This document shows positions 25,059 through 34,274 of a stretch of DNA of 64,000 bases, one piece after another; the stretch's first letter is position 1; the number at the start of each line of letters is the position of its first letter. Below the pieces are notes generated by a model. That model was given only the letters and a program-made list of their open reading frames with translations. It ran no database searches and was not told where the DNA came from. Location of the stretch: NCBI GenBank assembly GCA_035547915.1, contig DASZTS010000121.1:1-64000 (forward strand), in the 5' to 3' direction. Source of the DNA: DASSFG01 sp035547915. GTDB lineage: Bacteria; Planctomycetota; Planctomycetia; Pirellulales; JAICIG01. Position numbers and translations under genes: made by a program.

Positions 25059-26405
25059 TTATCGCAAGTGCTCGTCGTGGAGCCTTTGTAGTCGGCCGAC
25101 GACGTCGGCATGCTTGTCAGCAAGGTTGGTCGTTTCGCCGGGATCGTCGGCGACGTTGGCCAAAAATAGCGAGACTCGCTGGGCTTGGTTGTCGCCGCGG
25201 GTGGTGTCGCGCGTGCGGCCGATGAGTTTCCAGTCTCCTTCGCGAACGGCCCAGTCGGCGTTCGCGCCCTCGCCCACCTGCCAGTGCAGTGCGCGACCGG
25301 CATGCGGTGTCGCAGCCGCTGGGTCGCGCAACACTTGGGCCAGACTGCGGCCATCGAGCGGGACCTCGGGGATCGGCACACCGGTCAGTTCGGCCAGTGT
25401 CGGCAGCAGATCGCACGCGTGGGCGACTTGGTCGCGTGTCTCGCCACCCGCGAGCGTGCCAGGCCAAGAGATGATGCACGGCAAGCGGATGCCCCCTTCG
25501 AACAGGCTGAACTTCGCGCCGCGATATCGACCCGCGCTGCCGCCGCCGAAATGGGCCCGCTCTTCGGTCGAATGCCCGTTGTCGCTCTGGAAGACAACGA
25601 TCGTCCGCTCGCGCAGCCCGAGGGCTTCGACCTTGTCGAAGAGTTGCCCCAGCCGCTCGTCCTGCGAAGCGACGAACGCCGCATAGAGGTTGCGAGGATA
25701 GGGCAGATCGCGAAAACGTTGCAGCCACTTGGCTTCGCCCTGATACGGATAGTGCGGAGTGTTGATCGCGTAGTAGATGAAGAACGGACGGTCGCGATTC
25801 TCGTCCATGAAGCGGCCCGCCTCGTCGACCATCAGATCGGGAAAGTATCGGCCCCCGTAAAAGACCTCGGCGTCGTTTCGCCACAGGTCGTGGACGTTGG
25901 GTCCGCTCCAATAGAAGAAGTGCGAGTAGTTGTCGATGCAGCCACCCATGTGCCCGAAGCTGTGTCCGAAACCTTGCGCACGGGGCGACGTGTCGGGCGA
26001 ATAGCCCACGTGCCACTTGCCGATGTGCGCGGTGGCATAGCCCGCGGCCCGGAACATCTCGGCGAGCGTCACTTCGCGCGGAGGCAGCGCGCCCTGCCCT
26101 CCCTTTTGCGACGCGCAGTTCTGCGGCACGCCGGCTCGCACGGGCCAGCGTCCCGTGAGCGTGCCGGCCCGTGAGGGTGAGCAAACCGGAGCGGCCGAAT
26201 AGAACTGCGTGAACCGCAGACCTCGCGCGGCCAGCGCGTCGGCATGCGGCGTGTGCAGGTCGCTCGACCCATAGCAGCCCAGGTCGACGCTCCCCAGGTC
26301 GTCGGCCATGATCAAGATCACGTTGGGGCGGTCCGCCGCGCGAGTCGATGCCCCGCGGACCAACAACAACAGCGCGGCATATAACGACCAACGACCAAGC
26401 GTCAT
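25059..26405 (-). CDS. Secreted formylglycine-dependent sulfatase
   Basis: This hydrolyses sulfate esters, probably on sulfated polysaccharides, after export. ATG 26405 has GAGGAG about 8 nt upstream and yields a signal peptide (LYAALLLLVRGASTRAA). The 448-residue chain shows NVILIMADDLGSVDLGCYG with the metal-binding Asp pair at about 35-36. The formylglycine motif C-S-P-S-R is at about 75-79, within CSPSRAGTLTGR. AHIGKWHVG and FQSDNGHSTEE provide further active-site residues. It belongs to the type I family, like arylsulfatase A. A sulfatase-maturating enzyme must act in trans; none is in the window. Confidence 0.93.
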   Translation of the reverse strand: MTLGRWSLYAALLLLVRGASTRAADRPNVILIMADDLGSVDLGCYGSSDLHTPHADALAARGLRFTQFYSAAPVCSPSRAGTLTGRWPVRAGVPQNCASQKGGQGALPPREVTLAEMFRAAGYATAHIGKWHVGYSPDTSPRAQGFGHSFGHMGGCIDNYSHFFYWSGPNVHDLWRNDAEVFYGGRYFPDLMVDEAGRFMDENRDRPFFIYYAINTPHYPYQGEAKWLQRFRDLPYPRNLYAAFVASQDERLGQLFDKVEALGLRERTIVVFQSDNGHSTEERAHFGGGSAGRYRGAKFSLFEGGIRLPCIISWPGTLAGGETRDQVAHACDLLPTLAELTGVPIPEVPLDGRSLAQVLRDPAAATPHAGRALHWQVGEGANADWAVREGDWKLIGRTRDTTRGDNQAQRVSLFLANVADDPGETTNLADKHADVVGRLQRLHDEHLR

Positions 26406-26833
26406 GACGCGGCTCCTCTGTGACTCGAAATGGATGGAATCGTGCGGGCGGCGCGGCGGCATCCGCGCCAAGTTAGAGTCTATCCAACCGTGACTGGCGG
26501 AGGGGGCCAGGTAACCCCAAAAACGGCGGCAAACCGAGCCCAGCGAACATGCGATGAAGCGGTTTCGGTGGACGTCCGTCGGTGCGGGCATGAGACCCAT
26601 GACACCCGATCGTGCGGATAGCGACGGAAAAACCACGCGGGGTAGTTCGACGGCCCTGGAAAAGTAACGCGGTTGGGCTGGATTTTCGTTTACAACAACG
26701 TAATCGGTCATCAAACTAAGGCGGAGGCGCATCACGGCGCCTGCCGATGCCGGCGGCCTGCATGACGGAACGCGGCCGTCTTCCCGACGCGCGGCCCCGT
26801 CTCCGCTTGTTACGCAAAGAGGAAATCAGATCG
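26406..26833. other. Divergent intergenic region, sulfatase / DUF1080
   Basis: About 430 bp separate two divergent exported enzymes and probably hold both promoters. The frames across it continue the sulfatase or DUF1080 frames upstream without domain content. No clear promoter boxes or operator palindromes were seen. Confidence 0.4.
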
Positions 26834-27457
26834 ATGGCGAGACTTCGTTGCTGTGGGGTATTTTCCGTTCTCTGTGCGGCGGCGCTGGCCGGCCACGCTC
26901 GCGGCGCCGACGAAGCGGCCGACGAGGGTTGGATCGTGCTCTTCGACGGCCGCACCCTCGACGGCTGGAAAGCCAGCGAAAACCCCGAGAATTGGACCGT
27001 CGAAGACGGCGCCATCTGCGGTCACGGCGGTCGCAGCCACTTGTTCTATGTGGATCGCGAGTTCCAGAACTTCCACTTCAAGACCGACGTGATGATCAAC
27101 AAGGGGGGCAACTCGGGCATCTTCTTCCACAGCAAGGTGGAAGCCGACTGGCCCAAGGCCGGATATGAATCGCAGGTGAACAACACCCACGCCGACCCGG
27201 TCAAGACGGGCAGCCTCTATTACTTCGTAAAGCTCTTCGAGTCGGCCGCCAAGGACGACGAATGGTGGACCCAGGAAATCATCGTGAAGGGGAAGCAGAT
27301 CACGATGAAGGTCAACGGGAAGACGCTCTACGAATACGACGAACCCGAGGGGGTGACCGGCCCGCACAAGCTATCGCAGGGCCTGTTCGCTTTCCAACAG
27401 CACGATCCGGGCAGCCGAGTGCGATTCAAGAACGTCAAGGTCAAGCCGCTTCCCTAA
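26834..27457 (+). CDS. DUF1080 (3-keto-disaccharide hydrolase-like) secreted protein
   Basis: ATG 26834 gives 207 residues with a signal peptide (VFSVLCAAALAGHARGA), preceded by GAGGAA about 10 nt upstream. The single domain has the jelly-roll concanavalin-like marks of DUF1080: WIVLFDGRTLDGWKASENPENWTVEDGAI, then NFHFKTDVMINKGGNSGIFFHS, GYESQVNN, and a closing VRFKNVKVKPL strand. Some family members cleave 3-keto-glycosides. The neighbouring sulfatase is divergent, so a shared role in glycan breakdown is possible but unproven. Confidence 0.92.
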   Translation: MARLRCCGVFSVLCAAALAGHARGADEAADEGWIVLFDGRTLDGWKASENPENWTVEDGAICGHGGRSHLFYVDREFQNFHFKTDVMINKGGNSGIFFHSKVEADWPKAGYESQVNNTHADPVKTGSLYYFVKLFESAAKDDEWWTQEIIVKGKQITMKVNGKTLYEYDEPEGVTGPHKLSQGLFAFQQHDPGSRVRFKNVKVKPLP

Positions 27458-27601
27458 CAGTGCTTGCTTGAAATCGGCGCCAGCGCGGATTAACATTTTT
27501 TTATTTCACGTAGTCGACCTGTCGGAACACCTCCGTATTTCACGCGGATCCCGCTCCGTTTGACCCTTTTTGACGACTTCGCCAGACCGGGAGCTTTTTC
27601 T

Positions 27602-28507
27602 ATGCTTCGCAATGTGCCCTCCGTCCTTCGCGGGATTACCGTCGCCTGGGGATGGGGCGGAGCTTTTCTCTCGTTCTTCGTTCTTGCCGCACCGGCACGC
27701 GCCCAGAACGAAGTGCTCAACGAGCTCTATGGCAGCGGCGTTCACGCCTACAACTCGGGCTCCTACCTGGAAGCCTATAACGACCTGACGATGGCGGTAC
27801 GCAGCGGTTCGCAGGATCCGCGCGTCTTCTATTACCGCGGCTTGTCGTACATGCGGCTCGGCCGCCCGCAAGAAGCGCAGGTCGACTTCAAGAAGGGTGC
27901 CGCGCTCGAGATGGCCGACACCGACCGCTTCTATCCGGTGAGCAAATCGCTGGAGCGCATCCAAGGCCAGGCCCGGTCGCAGATCGAGCGGTATCGATCG
28001 AGCGCTCGGTTGGTGGCCTATCAGACTCGTGAGCGGAAAAGGTTCGAGCGTTATCAGCGCATCCGCAAGAATGAACCGAACGTGCTGATGGCTCCCGACG
28101 ACGAAGCGGCCGAAATACCCGCGCCGGCGAAACAGCCCATGAAGCAACCCGACGCCGAACCGGCCCCCGGCGACACCGAGCCCGAGATGCCGGCCGAACA
28201 GCCCGACGCCTTTGCCGAGGACGAAGCGAAAACGGACGAGGCCAAACCGGACGAAGAGATGCCGGCCGAAGACATGCCCGCCGAAAAGCCGGCCGAGGAT
28301 GGCGACGATGCGTTTTCCGACGACGCCGATAAGAAACCAGACGAAGAAATGCCGGCCGAGAAGGACGACGAAGATCCGTTTGCCGAAGACGACGAAAAGA
28401 AGCCGGCCGAGGAGATGACGGAGGAAGGCGAAGGAGATAAGGCCGCGGACGAGATGCCGGCAGACGAAAAGAAACCGAACGACGACGATCCGTTCGGAAA
28501 CTCGTAA
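27602..28507 (+). CDS. Exported TPR protein with acidic repeat tail
   Basis: ATG 27602 gives 301 residues: a signal peptide ending APARA at about 33, then two TPR-like units at about 35-105 (NELYGSGVHAYNSGSYLEAYNDL, DPRVFYYRGLSYMRLGRPQEA). A basic helical linker follows at about 115-155. The last 145 residues are highly acidic and repetitive, with EEMPAE-type units and four D-A/P-F-x-x-D/N-type motifs (DAFAED, DAFSDD, DPFAED, DPFGNS). The tail is surely disordered. I recognise no function; it may tether or buffer partners in the periplasm. The frame upstream to 27560 adds only residues before the signal. Confidence 0.7.
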   Translation: MLRNVPSVLRGITVAWGWGGAFLSFFVLAAPARAQNEVLNELYGSGVHAYNSGSYLEAYNDLTMAVRSGSQDPRVFYYRGLSYMRLGRPQEAQVDFKKGAALEMADTDRFYPVSKSLERIQGQARSQIERYRSSARLVAYQTRERKRFERYQRIRKNEPNVLMAPDDEAAEIPAPAKQPMKQPDAEPAPGDTEPEMPAEQPDAFAEDEAKTDEAKPDEEMPAEDMPAEKPAEDGDDAFSDDADKKPDEEMPAEKDDEDPFAEDDEKKPAEEMTEEGEGDKAADEMPADEKKPNDDDPFGNS

Positions 28508-28736
28508 GCTGGTCGCTTGGGCAAGGCCCGTACCCAGATCGCCAAATGCCGGTGCCCCGAGCGCCGGTCATTCCGCTGCCAACACCGACCGGATCGATTC
28601 CTCCACGCCGTACGGTGGGGCAGCGCCAGGTTCGGCGAAGTCATACCCTCGCCACACCCACGCACGGTACTGCCCGCACGCCCACGCCCACGTCCCGCCT
28701 GCCACGCCACGCCCGCCTCGAAATCGCAGTTTCGCC

Positions 28737-31700
28737 ATGATCATTAGCCATCGGTCGGCGCACACGGTGCTCCTCGCCACGGTCCTCCTCTCCTTGTTCG
28801 TGCCGTTCGCCTGCACGAGTGTGGCGCAGGCCGCGCCCCCGACGGTCGGCAATCTCTCGTCGCGCGGACTGCCGTTCGGCACATCGACGTTGGTCATCAA
28901 CGGCAACGACCTGCTGCCCGAGCCACGACTGGTGCTGCCGGTGCCGATCGCCGGGCAAAAAGTCAAAGAAGGCGCCACGCCTAACCAGGTAGCCATCGAG
29001 GTGACGCTGGACGCCGCACTTCCGCCGGGCATCTATCCGCTACGAGTGGCAACCGCGCAGGGCATCTCGGCGGCCGTTGCCGTCGGCATCGACGCGCTCC
29101 CCGAGCAGCCGTTCGCCGCCGAGATTGCGGCCCTGCCCGTGGCACTCACGGGGAACCTGCAAGGCGCCGCCGTCCTGCGGACCTCGTTCGCCGGCCATAA
29201 GGGCGAGCAGATCGTCATCGACATCGAAGGGCGCCGACTGGGGATGGAGTTGAATCCCGTCTTGCACCTGCTCGACAGCCGCGGAGTACAAATCGCCTAT
29301 GCCGCGCCGGCGAGCGCCCTGGCCGGCGACGCACGGCTGGCGGTGTCGCTTCCGGCCGACGGGCGTTATACGGTCGAACTGCACGACGCGCTCTATCGCG
29401 GACCCGGGCTGGGAGCCTTTCGCTTGAAGATCGGCACGTTCTTCTACGCCGATCTGGCCTTCCCACTGGGGGTGCGGCGCGGCACGAAGGTTCCGCTCGA
29501 ATTCGTCTCGACGAACCTGCCGGCGGGCACGAAGGTCGAATCGGGCGACGTGCCCGGTCCCGGTGGATTTCCCGCCCCTTGGCCAGCCCTCGCGCCGCTC
29601 AGCGGCGGTCGACCGCGGGTCATCTACAGCGATCACGACGAACTGGTCGAGGCGCCGAAGTCGGGCGATTCGCTCCAGCGGTTGGCGGCACCGATGGCCG
29701 TCAGCGGACGGCTCGCGACGGCCGGAGAAGAAGACCGTTATGAATTGGCTGTCACGCCGGGAATGGCCTTACGTTTCGACGTACTGGCCGCGCGCATCGG
29801 CTCACCGGTCGACGGGGTCCTTTCGATCCGCAACAAGTCAGGGGGCGAATTGGCCGCCAACGACGACCGACCGCAAACGGTCGACCCCGGCCTCGACTTG
29901 ACCGTTCCCGCCGGCGTCGATTCGCTCATCCTCGTCTTGAAGGATCTCGAAGGTCGCGGCGGCGAGGGCTTTGTCTATCGGTTGGCCGCGACGCCCATCG
30001 GCCAGGCCGATTTCAGCCTGACCCTGTTCGCCGATCGTGAACCACTCGCGCGGCAAGGCACCACGGTGATGCGCGTGCGGGCGAACCGTGCCGGCTACAA
30101 CGGCCCGATCAAGCTCTCGGTGCTTGGCCTGCCGGCGGGCGTCGCCATCAGCGGCGACGAGATTCCGGCCGGCGCCAGCGATACCCTGCTCACGCTGCAA
30201 CCCGGCGATCAACAGGTCGGTCCGGTGCTCGCCACCGTCGTCGGTGAGAGTACGGAAGCGAACGTTTCGCTCCGCCGGCTGGCGCGCGTGGACAACAACC
30301 CGCTGGGGTACCAGCCTTGGACGGCCATCGACTTGGCCTTGGCCGGCACGCAAGCGGTGCCGCTGGCCGTGGCCTGGGGGCCGGGCACGCCCGGCAACCA
30401 GTTGCCGCTGGGCAGTTCGCTGCCGCTCGAGTTGCAGGTGGCTCGCGCGCCAGGCACGGCGGGGCCGGTGCGCCTCTCGCTCCTCACCACGCAGATCATC
30501 CCGAAGAAGACGATCAAGGAGAATAACCAAGACAAACAGGTCGACGACCTCGATCGGGCTTTGCGGGCCGAGGGTGTGCCGCAGGTCGCGGCCGACCAAG
30601 CGTCGGGCATTGCCGCGGTGATCGTGCCGCGCGATCTGCCGAACCTGCCCTACGACCTGGCGATCGAAGCCGAACTGCTCTCGCCCGATGGCAAGAACGT
30701 GCTCGCCAAGGCGATCACGCCGGCGCGGCGTATGACCGTCACGTCGCCGCTCGCCATCGCACTCTCCGGCGATCCCAAGCTCGAGGCCAAGGCCGGCACA
30801 GGCGATACGGGCACGCTCACCGGTTCGCTGACGCGGATCGGCAAATTCACTTCGCCGGTGACACTCTTGCTCGACGGCTTGCCACCCGACCTGCCGTCGC
30901 CCGAGCTAACCCTATCGAACGAGCAGAGCCAGTTCTCCTTCCCCATCTCCTTCCCCATCTCCTTCCCCTTCAACGCCCCCGCGGGTGCGGTAGCCAACGT
31001 GCGTTTGGTGGCCGTCGATCCGTCGGCGCCGGCCGCGATCCGGTCGAACGAGATTCCGCTGGCGCTCAACGTCGTGGCCGGTGGGCCGCCACCGGCCCTC
31101 TATCGGCTGTTCGAAGACGAAGGACCGTTCCTGCGGTTGCTCACCGAAGGGAGCGGGCAGGTGGCGCTAGAAACCGTCGATCGCTACGCGGGGCAAGCGG
31201 CGCTGCGCGTCACGCCCGATCAGAAATTCCGTTCCAAGTTGCCGGGGCTGGGTGTGAACATCGTCGAGAATCCGGGCGAGGGGCAGTTCCGCTACTTGCG
31301 GTTCGCCTGGAAGAAGCGCGGCGGACAGAACATCTTGTTGCAGCTCAACGCCAATGGCACCTTCGGACCGCTGCGCGGCACAGAGGGTCCGGCCTTTCGT
31401 TACGAGGCCGGGCCGGCCGGCAATCGTTTCAATGCGGCGGCGATCCAGGTAGACGCCAAGCTGCCTACCGGCTGGACCGTGGTGACGCGCGACCTATTCG
31501 CCGATTTCGGCGCCTTCCGCCTCGACGGGTTGGCCTTCACCCCCGGCGACGGCGAGATTGGCTGGTTCGATCATATCTATCTGGCCCGCACGCCGGACGA
31601 TTTCAAAGGGTGCGCCGAGCCGTTGCCGGCGGAGCCGCCGCTGGCCGTCTTCGAGGATCAGCCGGAAGTGGTGGCCGCGCTGACGCAAGGCAACGGCACG

Positions 31701-32159
31701 GTCTCGCTCCTGGCCGACGACAAGTTCAGCGGCGGGGCGAGCATCAAGGTGACGCCCGACCAGAAATTCAACGGTGCGTTGCCTGGCCTGGCGGCGAAGA
31801 TTCGCGAAAAGCCCGGCCCGGGCGAGTATCGTTATTTGCAGTTCGCTTGGAAGAAACAGGGCGGGCAGCGCATCGGCGTGCAACTGGGCCACGACGGCAA
31901 GTTCGGTCCGCAGGACGGCAAGCCGGCCCTCTTCCGATACGACGCCGGTCCCGCGCCGGACGCCAGCTTCGGCGGCGCGGTGCACGTCGACGGCGCGTTG
32001 CCCGGCGGCTTCGTGCTCGTCACCCGCGACCTGTTCGCCGATTTTGGCGAATTCACTTTAACCGGCCTCTCGCTGGCGGCGCTCGACGGCGACTTCGCGC
32101 TGTTCGACCACATCTATCTCGGCCGACAGCTCCGCGACTTCGACCTCGTCGCACCGTAG
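28737..32159 (+). CDS. Large secreted pre-peptidase C-terminal (PPC) domain protein
   Basis: The 1140 residues start with a signal peptide (TVLLATVLLSLFVPFACTSVAQA). Several beta-sandwich regions follow: an Ig/TIG-like N-terminus (PPTVGNLSSRGLPFGTST), PPC-like domains at about 130-235 and 320-430 (AGEEDRYELAVTPGMALRFDVLA, EGFVYRLA), and repeated Ig-like regions to about 780. The C-terminus holds two copies of a domain of about 170 residues (about 790-965 and 965-1138), each with VTPDQKF...LPGL...RYL-FAWKK-GGQ and VTRDLFADFG. A short in-frame DNA repeat (CTCCTTCCCCAT) encodes FPIS twice near 30940. It is probably a cell-surface binding protein; no catalytic residues were recognised. Confidence 0.8.
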   Translation: MIISHRSAHTVLLATVLLSLFVPFACTSVAQAAPPTVGNLSSRGLPFGTSTLVINGNDLLPEPRLVLPVPIAGQKVKEGATPNQVAIEVTLDAALPPGIYPLRVATAQGISAAVAVGIDALPEQPFAAEIAALPVALTGNLQGAAVLRTSFAGHKGEQIVIDIEGRRLGMELNPVLHLLDSRGVQIAYAAPASALAGDARLAVSLPADGRYTVELHDALYRGPGLGAFRLKIGTFFYADLAFPLGVRRGTKVPLEFVSTNLPAGTKVESGDVPGPGGFPAPWPALAPLSGGRPRVIYSDHDELVEAPKSGDSLQRLAAPMAVSGRLATAGEEDRYELAVTPGMALRFDVLAARIGSPVDGVLSIRNKSGGELAANDDRPQTVDPGLDLTVPAGVDSLILVLKDLEGRGGEGFVYRLAATPIGQADFSLTLFADREPLARQGTTVMRVRANRAGYNGPIKLSVLGLPAGVAISGDEIPAGASDTLLTLQPGDQQVGPVLATVVGESTEANVSLRRLARVDNNPLGYQPWTAIDLALAGTQAVPLAVAWGPGTPGNQLPLGSSLPLELQVARAPGTAGPVRLSLLTTQIIPKKTIKENNQDKQVDDLDRALRAEGVPQVAADQASGIAAVIVPRDLPNLPYDLAIEAELLSPDGKNVLAKAITPARRMTVTSPLAIALSGDPKLEAKAGTGDTGTLTGSLTRIGKFTSPVTLLLDGLPPDLPSPELTLSNEQSQFSFPISFPISFPFNAPAGAVANVRLVAVDPSAPAAIRSNEIPLALNVVAGGPPPALYRLFEDEGPFLRLLTEGSGQVALETVDRYAGQAALRVTPDQKFRSKLPGLGVNIVENPGEGQFRYLRFAWKKRGGQNILLQLNANGTFGPLRGTEGPAFRYEAGPAGNRFNAAAIQVDAKLPTGWTVVTRDLFADFGAFRLDGLAFTPGDGEIGWFDHIYLARTPDDFKGCAEPLPAEPPLAVFEDQPEVVAALTQGNGTVSLLADDKFSGGASIKVTPDQKFNGALPGLAAKIREKPGPGEYRYLQFAWKKQGGQRIGVQLGHDGKFGPQDGKPALFRYDAGPAPDASFGGAVHVDGALPGGFVLVTRDLFADFGEFTLTGLSLAALDGDFALFDHIYLGRQLRDFDLVAP

Positions 32160-32210
32160 GCCATCGGCGGGAGCTGGCCCTACTCCTGTCGCCCGCCTTC
32201 TCGGGGCTAC

Positions 32211-32235
32211 GGTCCGGTTTCGTCGGTTGCCCTAG
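32211..32235 (-). repeat. Family A repeat fragment
   Basis: Reading on the plus strand, GGTCCGGTTTCGTCGGTTGCC is the outer arm of the family A repeat with few changes. It touches the TAG stop of the minus-strand BBP7-like gene (32232-32234). The rest of the unit is missing or decayed. Confidence 0.5.
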
Positions 32236-33674
32236 AAATTGTACATGCCGCCGATCATGACACCGTGCAGGATCAGGTCGCCGTTGGTCTTGATGTTCTG
32301 CATCCCCTGCTGGTCGGCCCAGAAGGCCGGGATCTGGTTGTCGGCCAGGCCGACCCGCGTGACGCCCATCAGGCGATAGGCGGCGAACGCGCTGAACCGC
32401 GACGTGATCTGGTAGCCGGCCCCGAGGTCGATCTGACCCAGCGTCGACACCGTGCTGCGGCGGGCGAGTACGTCGAAGCCCTGCTGGCCGTCGCCCGAGT
32501 AGAGATGCTCCCGCATCGACACTTCGTTGCCGAAGAAGCCCATCATCGGTTGGGCATACAGCCGCACGCGCGGGAAGATGAAATAGTCGATCCGCGTGCC
32601 GAGCTGGCAGCCCACCATGCTGTTCGTCACACCCGTGTTGAGGTACGCCGCGTAGGCCCCGCCGGCGTCGCTAAAGTTGTTCGAGTTGACCGCGCCGAAG
32701 ATCAGGCCGTCTTGGAAGCGGAAATAACGCAGGCCGGCGATGCCCGTGAACATCAGCCGCGGCGCACAGCAGCCGAAGGTTAGGCGCCGTAGGGCGTTCC
32801 ACTCGAAGTTGTTGAAGCCGTCTTTGCGCCACAGTGCGTGCTCGTGGGCGTTATCGAAATAGAACGTGGGGCTCTGCTGCCCGATGTTCACGCCGCCGAG
32901 ATTGAACGGCGTGCTGAGCTGATAGTTCGGGTCGACCACGCTTGCCGTGCCGGTCATCGGCGTGAGACCCCAGTAGATGAACTGAAATCCATAGGCTTGC
33001 GGACCGAACCAACGTCCGAACATGACCTGCCCGCCGCCGGCCCAGTTGCCCTTGGCTTGGGCGGTGTTCATCAGGTTCGTGTTGACGTTCGACGAGTTGT
33101 AGGTGGTCGAAAGTCCGTTCGGCAGGTCGCGCGTCATCACCAGGCCGTCGAGCGAACCGAACCAATAGCCCGGGTTGAATCGCATACCGGCCAGGTTGAT
33201 CGGCGGCACGCCAGCCGTGTTGAGCGCTTGGAAATAGGGGCTGCCTCCCAAGGGAATGCACCCTTGCCAACTGCCGCATCCTCCGGCGCAACCGGACTGG
33301 CACGCGGAACAGGTTCCGCACGTAGACATCATGTCAGGCGCGGGCGGAACGACTCCACTGCGCGATGCGGCAGGCAAGGCTTCGGTCGGCTCCTGCCAAG
33401 CGTGCCCGATGACCGGATAGGACTCGGCCGCAAAGTCATCGGCCGCGAAACTGGCAGCCGGCGAGTCGAGCGCGCCGGCGGGAGGCTGCGCGGGGGTGGG
33501 GAGCGGCGTGCGGGCCGCGATCGCCACCGGGGCCGCACCCGACCGCAGCGGAGGCGGATCGAACATGGGCAGCGGCAGGAGCGATGCCGAATCGGCGGCG
33601 GCGGATTGACCGCGCGCTACGCCGGCGGCCAGCATCAGGGAGGCCAAGAGCGGGTAAACCAACGCGGCACGCAT
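32232..33674 (-). CDS. BBP7-like outer-membrane beta-barrel protein
   Basis: ATG 33674 has AAGGAG about 11 nt upstream. The 480-residue chain starts with a signal peptide (AALVYPLLASLMLAAGVARG), followed by a Pro/Ala-rich stretch and a Cys-rich segment (CGTCSACQSGCAGGCGSWQGC, broken here for length) at about 117-138. The rest alternates short hydrophobic and polar strands with many aromatic residues (YWFGSLDGLVMTRD, GWFGPQAYGFQF-like turns, LGAGYQITSRFSAFAAYRL) and ends in the aromatic C-terminus GGMYNF. This matches planctomycete BBP7 barrels. It is probably a porin-like or structural outer-membrane protein. Confidence 0.8.
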   Translation of the reverse strand: MRAALVYPLLASLMLAAGVARGQSAAADSASLLPLPMFDPPPLRSGAAPVAIAARTPLPTPAQPPAGALDSPAASFAADDFAAESYPVIGHAWQEPTEALPAASRSGVVPPAPDMMSTCGTCSACQSGCAGGCGSWQGCIPLGGSPYFQALNTAGVPPINLAGMRFNPGYWFGSLDGLVMTRDLPNGLSTTYNSSNVNTNLMNTAQAKGNWAGGGQVMFGRWFGPQAYGFQFIYWGLTPMTGTASVVDPNYQLSTPFNLGGVNIGQQSPTFYFDNAHEHALWRKDGFNNFEWNALRRLTFGCCAPRLMFTGIAGLRYFRFQDGLIFGAVNSNNFSDAGGAYAAYLNTGVTNSMVGCQLGTRIDYFIFPRVRLYAQPMMGFFGNEVSMREHLYSGDGQQGFDVLARRSTVSTLGQIDLGAGYQITSRFSAFAAYRLMGVTRVGLADNQIPAFWADQQGMQNIKTNGDLILHGVMIGGMYNF

Positions 33675-33922
33675 CTGTTTCTGACTCCTTCCGTGGCAAT
33701 CAGATTCTTTTTGAGAGTCCATCCGAAATCGACGCATGCGCGGCATCGTCGATAGGGAACGCACTACAGGCATCGGCGCGAAAGCGGCGCAAGTTTTCGC
33801 CGCCGTGCGCCGCCCAGCGCTCACGAGATCAATGCGAGGGTCTTGCGCCGGCCGTCTTTTCGGCATGCCCGACACCGACTGGCACGAGCCGAACAGGGCG
33901 GATTACCGGCCAAGTCGCCGGT

Positions 33923-34159
33923 CTACTTATCGCGACGATCGACGAATTCGAGCGCGGCGATCGCGAGGGCGCACAGAAAGCAGGTGAGGACGCCCGCGCA
34001 AAAGATCATGCCCACGCCCGCCAGTTTTTCGATCTGGCGCGTGCCGAAAAGGGGCGTTTCCACGAGAAACACGACCGCGGCGCTGATGGCCGCCATGGCG
34101 CAGATGCCCGCGCCCAGGATGAAAATGCCGAACAGGCCGTGCTTCATAAACTCATGCAT
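33923..34159 (-). CDS. Small membrane protein, two helices
   Basis: This encodes 78 residues with two clear hydrophobic segments (about 8-33, LFGIFILGAGICAMAAISAAVVF, and 46-70). A short basic loop between them contains TRQIEKLAG, and the tail EFVDRRDK is charged. It is a probable inner-membrane hairpin with both ends cytoplasmic. The start may be ATG 34159 or 34147. No family is recognised; small planctomycete genes of this kind are common. Confidence 0.5.
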   Translation of the reverse strand: MHEFMKHGLFGIFILGAGICAMAAISAAVVFLVETPLFGTRQIEKLAGVGMIFCAGVLTCFLCALAIAALEFVDRRDK

Positions 34160-34274
34160 GGGCGACTCGCGCGCGGGATTATAGCCCCTCGGGCGAAGTG
34201 CGTATATGACAACTGTAACGATTGCGACGCCGCGCGGTATACTTGCTGCGATAGCTCACCTCGAGGTAATCGCA

